From positions 31,688,446-31,752,445 of the forward strand of contig CM034315.1 in assembly GCA_019925795.1 (NCBI GenBank): a DNA stretch of 64,000 nt. The letters run 5' to 3'. How positions within the stretch are numbered: position 1 is the stretch's first letter; each line of letters begins with the position of its first letter. Positions 56,818-64,000 of the stretch are shown piece after piece. This DNA comes from Dendrobium chrysotoxum. Its lineage: Eukaryota; Streptophyta; Magnoliopsida; Asparagales; Orchidaceae. Both the position numbers and the translations under genes were made by a program. The notes under the pieces were generated by a model, which worked only from the letters and a program-made list of their open reading frames with translations, was not told where the DNA came from and ran no database searches.

Positions 56818-57227
56818 ATCTTCCTTGGCTTTATGATGTTCTTCCTCACCCTCTTGAGGTAATTTTTCCTTGCACTCTTATTGCCAAATAGTGCTTCAGA
56901 GCTTGACGATTCTTCTTCAAACACATAGTTGACTTCAGACTTAACAACAGGCTTCTTTTCCTTATTTTCTTGAGCAGAGGGAACAGTAGGCACAAAGGTG
57001 ACAACATCCTCAATTTCAATAATGGGAGGGGTATCAGTCCCCGCCTCTACTGCTATCTCTACTATATGAGCATCCTTAACACCATCGACAACCAGGTTGA
57101 TTATTATTCCACCATTAACTGACAACTTCAAATACATGAATCCCATTCCAAACTAAATAGTTCCATTATGAACCAGCTCTTCAACATGGAGGTCATGGTC
57201 AATTGAGAACATATGTTTTTCGGCCAT
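56818..57227 (-). pseudogene. Element G extra ORF (ORF1), N-terminal part
   Basis: Start ATG at 57225-57227 (MAEKHMFSIDHDLHVEELVHNG), one stop at 57154-57156, then open: MGFMYLKLSVNGG, VEIAVEAGTDTPPIIEIED, FEEESSSSEALFG, KSARKNYLKRVRKNIIKPRK. Acidic then basic, no transmembrane segment, no domain recognised. It is cut after residues KIVEQ by LINE-2 and resumes at 50086. Together with 48834-50086 the ORF would be about 560 codons. Likely the Ogre-type ORF upstream of gag; function unknown. Confidence 0.6.
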
Positions 57228-58690
57228 TAATTCAAAAAGTTTGATTATCTGAAATTTAAGAAATAAGATTTGAATCAGATTTTTGAATTTGAACTTTAAA
57301 AAGAAGTTTTCTATATTTTATCACGTATATCAAATTATAAGAATTATAATATAGTATATAGTGCTAAGATAGAGAAGTTAACTTTGACTTGAAGATAATT
57401 TAAATTTCCATTGTATATGTTTAACTACAAGAGAATGTTGTAGAGACACATATGGCAACGATAATCTGGATTTAATTTTAATGGATTTGAAAGGAAGTTT
57501 GAAATATTGAGAGTCGATAGATTTTCCTTAAGTATTGAAACTCAATAAGTTAAATTTGAGTTCAACTTGATGGTTTATGAATTCCAAAGAAAATCAGGAT
57601 GTTTTGACTCAACTCTAAACCAATCTAGGGATACGAGGTCAGAGATTTATTTTTGAAAGAAAGGTTGAATTTTAAGTTTGAATTTGAGAATGTTTGACCT
57701 TGTATTGTATATGTTATACCACAAGAAAGCATTGTAGTAATACATATGATAATGAAAATTGAATTTGATTTTAAAGAAAGAGATTCAAAAAATTTAAAAT
57801 CTTGTAGCATCTCCCCTTATTTTTGAAACTCGATATGCTAAATTTGCATTCAATGTAAAGGTTTACAAAATTTTGGGAAAGATTCTTAGAAAATAACTTG
57901 ACTCTTTCATCCTGAGGAGTGATTCGGGTGAAATCTCAAAGCTTGAATCAATCGGAAGGATTGAAGGTGCGTTGCACATATTAAACAACAACAAGCAATA
58001 AAGATTAAAGTTGAATAGTTTCTGAAGGATGAATTTAAAAATTTGAATATCCAATAGCATCTCCCCTTATTTTTGAAACTTGAGGTGTTGAATTTGCATT
58101 CAACGTAAAGGTTTACAAAATTTTAGGGAAGACTTTCAGAGAAATGACTTGACTCTTTCATTCTGATGAGTGATTTGAGAATGAAATGTTAAAGACCGAC
58201 TTTGCTGAAAGGATCAAACTTTTGAATTGAATTTAAAAATGATCTCTACATTCAATCACATATATTGAATCATAAAGATTACAATATGATATGCAGTGAT
58301 ACAACGTGGAGATCGCTTGGAGTTTGAGAAAGATTTGAACTTTGTTAAGGAGTTTGAAATTTTAATTTTGAAATCAAGGGACCTTCTATAAGTTATATAA
58401 CTTAACATGCTAGTGATTAATCTGAGCATGCAGGTTTCTAACATTTATAGGAGGGTTTGAACGAGATTTGGCTTGACTCTTTCTCTCTACCAATGAACTT
58501 GGAGGCAAAATATCGAAGCCCGGCTTGAAAGAAGTTTCCTACACTTAGCTCTCATTTCACATGTCCTATTGAGCTGGCCACACTCACCCAAGGGAGAAAT
58601 GGGTAGAGGGGCCAATGAAAGAAGGGTAGTCAAAACTACGAATGTAGTTAAATTTATATCACTATTAAAGATGGAGAGAGAGATAATTTT
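57228..58690 (-). repeat. Leader of element G with ~250-310 bp tandem units
   Basis: Non-coding between primer site and ORF1. Repeated units: GCATCTCCCCTTATTTTTGA begins at 57807 and again at 58057 (period 250), followed each time by TTTGCATTCAA and GGTTTACAAAATTTT and TGACTCTTTCAT. More diverged copies begin near 57515 and 58370. A second word (ATATATTGAATCATAAAGATT-like) repeats near 57325 and 58255. Units could be leader structures or replication by-products. Confidence 0.7.
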
Positions 58691-58705
58691 CCAGTGGAGT
58701 CGCCA
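58691..58705 (-). promoter_or_regulatory. Primer-binding site of element G
   Basis: CCAGTGGAGTCGCCA on plus; TGGCGACTCCACTGG in the coding direction. This sequence is the primer site described for Ogre/Tat elements, complementary to an Arg tRNA. It lies about 10 bases from the first TG of the LTR. Confidence 0.8.
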
Positions 58706-58715
58706 TTTTTTTATT

Positions 58716-59821
58716 TGATTGAAATATGTTGTTTTGAAAATAATTTAATTATCTTTAAGATATTTTACTTTCTAGAATTTTAATTTTTGAAATCAAATGC
58801 TCATTATGAATGATATATCAGCTCGAAAGGTAAATATATCATTCCCTAATAGGTTTAGACTACAAAACTTTAAATTTATCCTAATTATCATAGTTAAACT
58901 CAAGGTAAGATAACATATGATCCCAGAGGATCAAAATGATTTTTGATCAAATATTTAACTATAACAATTTAGGTAAAAGATCATTAATTTCGTAATCAAA
59001 ATCATAACAATAAGATGATATATCTTTCTGGAGAAAAAAGATATCGTTTATTATTACTCATTTAAAAATGATTATAATGATCGTCGAAGTTAATTTTCTC
59101 AAAGGTAATTAATTAGAGTTTTGAAAAGCTTCATTTTAAAAATTGGATCTAGATTTCTAAATCTCCTATGAGTGCAAACCTTTGTAGCTAATTGCATCAT
59201 AGGAAACCAAAAATTTCCTATGAATACTATCAATTAAAATAGCGGTATAAATTTTATTTAAGAATTCAAAAATTGATATCAGAGGATGAAAAGGTTGGAA
59301 ATTCTATAGGGACTGGTTTATGGTTGAACAGTTATTTCTCGTTAGAGTTGGTTGTCCTAGCAAATCATCTAAAGTGTGTGAGGTAGGCTGTGTGGGTTGG
59401 ATATATCCTATAAAGGGCATTTGGTTAGAGTTGCTTGATATTCTAGTTCATTGAAAAGCTTAAAGGAATGTTTAATTAAAGTTTAAATATTAATAATTTA
59501 AAATTAATTTTGAGATATATTTTGAAGTGTTAACTGGATATCACCTTTATTGCTCGCTGAGGCCGCGAAGTTTATTTCCCCTTCTTTGGGGCTAATTTAA
59601 TAGCCTCATAGGCTTGTGTTACCCAGTGGTATTCGGTATGATTAAGTGATTTGATTTAATTAATATTTAAATTTTAATTAAATTTTAATTAAGGTTAATT
59701 GGTTGCTAATTTTAAGATTAAATTTATTTAAGTTTTCCATTAACCGGTTCGTGGCATTATGCCACAAGGCTCAATGAACAAAGCCTCCATAGGATACGTA
59801 GCCCCACAACCTAGAGTAGTC
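58716..59821 (-). repeat. 5' LTR of element G, partly visible and with a deletion
   Basis: Matches 19725-20340 (58728-59335) and then jumps to the equivalent of 22035-22697 (59341-59821), so about 1.7 kb seen in the left LTR is missing. Interrupted at 59821 (after GAGTAGTC) by copia B; the left LTR has GAGTAGTCCATC at this point. The rest is outside the window. Confidence 0.8.
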
Positions 59822-61451
59822 TGTTGAGATTGTTACAAATTAGTTTTTTAAGACTTTATCTTTATAATCATGTGAGTTTTTGATGATAACAAAATCTTAT
59901 TATTTGATCATTATTTTTCTCGTAACATATACTGGAAAAGTTTATTTTTGTGTGTACTAACATTTCAGGGAAATCACATTTGAGACAGAGGAAGACTTCA
60001 AATTAATTGGATTAGAGTTTATTAATTTTAGAGTCTATACTTTTTATTCTTTTCTTAAGCTTAAGAGAGTGTGATTGCAAATTGGGTAATCGTGCACACA
60101 CATATTGCGGGAGTGAGATAAAAGCTTAACTTTTTAAAAAAATTAATCGTACTGTACGATGAGAAATCGTATGGGATGATTTGCACAGTTTCTCCTCTCA
60201 AACAGAGCTGCTTGGTTTATGAGGTAAAATTTATTTTAAGTATGATTCATACAGTACGAACTGAGTTCATATAACATTTTCCAGAGTACAAAATAAGAGC
60301 CAACATGGTTCATACAAGATAGTACGGGACGAACCATTCAATTTTTGAACTGTTCGTACAGTACGAGATGGTTTCATATAGCATTTTCAAAGTACAAAAT
60401 AAGGACCTACATGGTTCATACAGGATCATTCAAGATGAATTGTTCATTTTTTGAATTATTCGTACAGTAAGAAATGGTTTCATACAGCATTTTCCAGAGT
60501 ATGAAATAGGGGCTTGCATGGTTCATACAATATTGTACGGGAAGAATCATTCATTTTTTGAACTGTTCATACAGTACGATTTAGTTTAGTACTTCATTTT
60601 CTAGGGTATGAAAATTAGGTCACACAGGTTCATACAGAGTCATATGGGATGAACTGTTCATATTTTGAACTATTCGTACGGGAGGATATGAGATCATGTG
60701 GTATGATCCGACTTCATCAAACTTCATATTTTTAGTTTTTGGACAGTTTTTCTTATCCTTTGTATATAAGGGTTCTAAAAACTGACTGCCCAACTAATCT
60801 TCTTTGAATTTCTTCTTAAGAGTGGAAGAGAGAGTGATTTGGGAGAATGTTTGGGAGTGAGTGTAGTGAGATCTTTGAAGAGAAAATTATGAGAGAATTC
60901 ACAAGGTTGCCCAAAGGTGAGGATCTCAATATTTATACTTCAAGTGGCTGGCCTATCTCTTTTAAGACTCTAGAGAGAAGATCTTTAAAGGAGAGTCCGG
61001 TTCTTTGCCATCACCAGGAGGGTGAGAAAAGACATTGGGTTCTCAACCATCACTAGAAGGGTGAAAAAGGATGATGATTCTCTACCGCACTTGGGTTTGG
61101 TGGAAGAGAAGGAAATAGTAAAGGCTTCTCCGCCTTACTATAGGGGCAAAAAGAGGGTCACTTCAGTATAGTGCAATACCTGGAGAAGGAGTCTTTAGGG
61201 AGTAGATGTAGGTCTTGTTGGACTAAACCACTATAAAATTTGATGTTCTTCATTTCTTTTACTGTTTACCATATTTTTATTTTCTGTACTTTTAATTTTT
61301 CTGTGGTTAAAAAATTATTTTCTAAAAATCAAATTTTATTGTGAAATCAGTTTCATTAAATCCAAGAGATTTTTTAAAGTACCAATTCATCCCCCCTCTT
61401 GGTTAGCCTAGGGACATAATTAATAGGTCTGACAACCTATTCGCACTTTCA
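59822..61451 (+). repeat. 5' LTR of copia B
   Basis: 1630 bp, TGTTGAGATTG ... GCACTTTCA. Contains TTTGATGATAACAAAATC near the start, a tandem array with palindromes (60140-60700, units ~100-110 bp with TTTTTTGAACTGTTCATACAG-like cores), TATATAA at 60763-60769, hairpin units (61011-61064), CACTATAAAATTTG near 61228 and the conserved TTCATCCCCCCTCTTGG end. Confidence 0.9.
61011..61064 (+). repeat. Two hairpin units in the LTR of copia B
   Basis: TCACC-AGGAG-GGTGA (61011-61025), perfect, and TCACT-AGAAG-GGTGA (61050-61064) with one GU pair. Same position and flanks (TTTGCC / GAAAA) as in the solo LTR. Confidence 0.85.
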
Positions 61452-61453
61452 AG

Positions 61454-61465
61454 TGGTATTAGAGC
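61454..61465 (+). promoter_or_regulatory. Primer-binding site of copia B
   Basis: TGGTATTAGAGC, one C-to-T change from the tRNA-iMet site TGGTATCAGAGC, two bases after the LTR. Confidence 0.9.
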
Positions 61466-61504
61466 TTTGAGTTCAAAAATTAAAGTTTAGATTACTTTTT
61501 AAAA

Positions 61505-62620
61505 ATGATCATGGCTAATTTTGGAAATCAAAACACTTTAGAAGGTTACTCGATCACTAGACCATGTTAGTTTGACAACATTCCAGTTGACTTTTGGAAA
61601 ACACGCATGTTAATTTTTTAGAGTCTCTTAATTATCGTATGTGGATGTTAGTACATGATGGATGTAATGTACCTTATAGAATTTTAGAAGGCATTAGAAT
61701 AGAAATATTATTTGCTGATTGGACTTTAGAAGAAAGGTAGTTAGCATAATTAAATGCCAAATGCTTAAAAAGTTTTTTTTGTGCTTTAAAATTAGAAGAC
61801 TATATGTGTGTTTCTAATTATAAATCTGGTAAGGAAATATGGGATAGACTTTGTATTACATATGAAGGTACAAATGAAGTGAAGCAGACTAGATTGAATA
61901 TTTTATTGCATGACTATAAACTCTTTTACATGAAACTAAATAAATCAATCATTGACATATATACTCATTTTATAAATATAGCCACTTCATTGTAGCTTTA
62001 GGTAGGGAAATAATGAATGCTGAAAAAGTAAATAAAATACTTCATTGTTTGACTACTGCTTATGATACGAAGATAACTGCTATAACTGAATCGAAGGACT
62101 TAAAATATCTATTCTATTGACACTCTTCTTAGATCACTAATTGCTTGCAAGCAGTCTGTGAGTCAAAGACAGATTAGTGTAGGTGACAAGCGAAAGGAGA
62201 AAAATATTACTTTGAAAGTGGATGACTCTGAGAGTGATCAATTTTAGTCTGAGGATGAAGAAGATATTACTTTAATGAAAAGACAATTCATAAGTTTCCT
62301 AAGGAGGAAGTAGAGGAGACGTCAGCAGTGGAATAAGGGTAAGTTCCATAAAAATTCTAAGGACTCAAATGATGTAATTTGCTATGAGTGTAGGAAGCCA
62401 GGACATATTAAGATAGACTACCAAAATCTCAAAGCTAAACTTAGTAAGGAGGAGGTTGAGGAGAAAACAAATGTGAAGAAGGGCAAGAAGAGATTTCAGA
62501 AAGCATTTTAGGTGGACTCTGCATCCGACTCATTAGAAATAGCACCTGAAGAGGAAGTCACAAACTTGTGTCTAATGGCGGATAATCTTGATCATTTGAA
62601 TTAAGAGGAGGGATGCTCTC
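61505..62620 (+). pseudogene. Copia B gag, decayed and internally deleted
   Basis: Start ATG 61505-61507 with a second ATG at 61511 (MIMANFGNQNTLEGYSITR). Then stops, an open core at 61804-61995 (YKSGKEIWDRLCITYEGT, RLNILLHDYKLF), and a knuckle near 62382 CYECRKPGHIKIDY with the last Cys changed to Tyr. After CLMADNLDHLN the reading goes straight to GCSHTRPSDNIWYLDSG: the coiled-coil region and the second knuckle, about 0.7-0.8 kb in Gag A, are missing. Confidence 0.88.
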
Positions 62621-63999
62621 ACACAAGACCTTCTGATAACATTTGGTACCTGGATAGCGGATGTTCAAAGCACATGACTAAAGATATGACTCAATTCATA
62701 TCACTGGAAGCCAGGAATGGAAGCAAGGTTACACTTGGAGATAATACCACCAAGAGAGTGGTTGGTACATGTATGATTGGAAAATCAAAGAATTTTTTGG
62801 TAGAAAATATTCTGTTGGTAAACAGTTTGAAACATAATCTGTTGAGCATTAGTCAATTGTGTGATGAAGGATATCATATAAAATTTCTTCCTACAAGGTG
62901 TGTGATAAGACAAAATGGTGTTGATGTGTTATATGGTGATAGAGTAAATAATGTATATATACCTAATTTAAATTTTATAAAAATCTCCTACTACTTTTTA
63001 TTTGAAAACTGTTTTTGATGAATCATGGTTATGGAATAGAAGACTTTATCACGCAAGAATGAGAAATCTTAGAAAAATCACCCAAAAGGATTTAGTTAGA
63101 GGGATACCCAAATTAACCTTCACCAAGGATCACTTGTGTGATGCATGCCAACTAGGAAAATAAGTTAAATCATCCTTCCATTCAGTCAAGGATCTTAGAA
63201 CTAGCAAACCCTTAGAAATTCTTCACATGGATCTCTTTGGACTTGTTAGTACTATAAGTCTAGGAGGAAAAAGGTTTGGGTATGTAATTATGGACGATTA
63301 CTCAAGATTCTCATGGATTAGATTTTTAAATCACAAGAGTGAATCATTTGAGGAGTTTAGAGACTTTACCGCTTGGATTCAGAGAAAATTAAGATTTGAA
63401 ATTATTACAAACCAAAGTGAACATGGGCGAGAATTTGAAAATGAATTATTTGATGAGTTTTATAAAACCCATGTAATAGATCATAATTTCTCAGCTTCTA
63501 GGACACCTCAGTAAAATGGAGTAGTTGAGAGAAAGAATAGGATATTGATTGAAGCTGCTAGAGCCATGTTGGCAGAATATTCACTTCCAAGATAATTTTG
63601 GGTAGAAGCAGTTAGTACCGTATGTTATGTATTGAATAGGGTAAACATTAGATCAAAAGTTCATCCTATGAACTTCTTAAAGGTAAAATTTCTAACCTCT
63701 CACACCTACATATTTTTAGATGTAAAGTGTTCATACATTATAACAGAAAAACTCTCTTTAGAAAATTTAATCCTAAATCTGATGAAGGAATTTTTCTAGG
63801 ATACTCAAGTGTTGGAAAATCCTATAGAGTTTTTAATAACAGGACATTGACAGTTGAGGAGACCACTCATGTTACTTTTGATGAATCAGGTAATTATGGA
63901 GGGTCTAGTTTGGATGAAGATGAAGTTAAGGAAATCACCCAAAGACTTGAAAATGAAAAGGTTAAAGAGAGGGTTGAAAATGAGGAAGAAAACTAATTG
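62621..63999 (+). pseudogene. Copia B pol, first half (protease, integrase), decayed
   Basis: Protease NIWYLDSGCSKHM near 62640-62680 with the Asp-Ser-Gly intact, GAG-pre-integrase 62674-63018 (TLGDNTTKRVVG). A frameshift near 63000. Integrase: DHLCDACQLGK, LHMDLFG (first Asp), NQSEHGREFEN (second catalytic Asp changed to Glu), VVERKN (Glu). Stops near 63163, 63513 and 63594; another frameshift near 63660. 63727-63996 is the integrase C-terminal region (FLGYSSVGKSYRVFNNR). Cut by the window end before RT. Confidence 0.9.
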
Positions 64000-64000
64000 C

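Larger units (their letters stand above)
19717..59821 (-). mobile_element. Element G: giant Ty3/gypsy retrotransposon of Tat/Ogre type, carrying nested insertions
   Basis: Minus orientation. Matching LTR blocks lie at 19717-22700 and 58716-59821. Just inside the right LTR is a TGGCGACTCCACTGG primer site. Gag, protease, RT, RNase H, a second RNase H and integrase follow in the Ty3 order, with an extra ORF upstream of gag and a tandem-repeat 3' UTR. Dual RNase H is a Tat-clade mark; an upstream ORF plus repeat-rich 3' UTR is described for Ogre. Three insertions (33169-34928, 39023-48828, 50099-56805) account for about 18.3 kb, and a fourth (copia B) ends the visible 5' LTR. The left edge abuts copia C's LTR, so G probably inserted there; the far end lies outside the window, so its TSD cannot be checked. 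Confidence 0.85.
59822..64000 (+). mobile_element. Copia B, plus-strand Sirevirus-type element, runs off the window
   Basis: 5' LTR, primer site, gag and the first half of pol, on the opposite strand to all other elements except the solo LTR. Inserted in the 5' LTR of element G. Closest relatives here are the solo LTR (33169-34928) and copia C. Coding regions have many stops, so it is not young. The 3' LTR and right TSD are outside. Confidence 0.9.

Overview
The window looks like gene-free, repeat-packed nuclear DNA of a flowering plant. Everything recognisable belongs to transposable elements nested inside one another. The element classes point to a plant: Ty1/copia elements of the Sirevirus (SIRE/Maximus) type, with a long Gag that has two zinc knuckles, an initiator-Met-tRNA primer site and repeated polypurine tracts; a giant Ty3/gypsy element of the Tat/Ogre type, with an extra ORF before gag, a second RNase H and a TGGCGACTCCACTGG-type primer site; and L1-like LINEs with a zinc-knuckle ORF1, an APE endonuclease and an RNase H. 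I found no host gene, tRNA, rRNA or CRISPR array. The setting is probably pericentromeric or otherwise heterochromatic (inference).

Layout and order of events, from target-site duplications (TSDs) and interrupted reading frames. (1) The oldest layer is a minus-strand copia element, here 'C': 1-980, 11105-14340 and 18311-19716. (2) Copia 'D' (981-11099, minus) inserted into C's pol, TSD TCTTA/TCTTG. (3) 'LINE-1' (14341-18310, minus) inserted into C's gag, 10-bp TSD. (4) A very large Ty3 element 'G' (minus) starts at about 19717, apparently inside C's 5' LTR. Its 3' LTR is on the left, a hairpin-rich 3' UTR lies at 28.3-30.2 kb, pol and gag at 30.2-39.0 kb, an extra ORF is split over 48.8-50.1 and 56.8-57.2 kb, a leader lies at 57.2-58.7 kb, and the 5' LTR starts at about 58.7 kb. 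(5) G was then hit four times: a solo copia LTR (33169-34928) in its reverse transcriptase, the young complete copia 'A' (39023-48828, TSD CCATG) near the ORF1/gag boundary, the full-length 'LINE-2' (50099-56805, 12-bp TSD) in ORF1, and the plus-strand copia 'B' (59822 to the window end) in its 5' LTR.

Element A is the most complete. Its 1696-bp LTRs differ at only about 7 positions by eye, all transitions. It has a 603-codon gag and a pol broken by one inserted base and one nonsense codon. All other coding regions are decayed.

The most interesting signals are non-coding. (a) The copia LTRs carry tandem units downstream of the TATA box that fold into short hairpins with a mostly constant AGGAG loop, while the stems change on both sides so that pairing is kept. 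(b) Upstream of the TATA box the same LTRs carry arrays of palindromes, ATCGTCC-N-GGACGAT in A and a related TAC-N-GTA/GAAC-N-GTTC type in B and the solo LTR. (c) The 3' UTR of the Ty3 element also carries tandem hairpins with compensatory stem changes. These look like selected RNA or DNA structures and deserve comparative testing.
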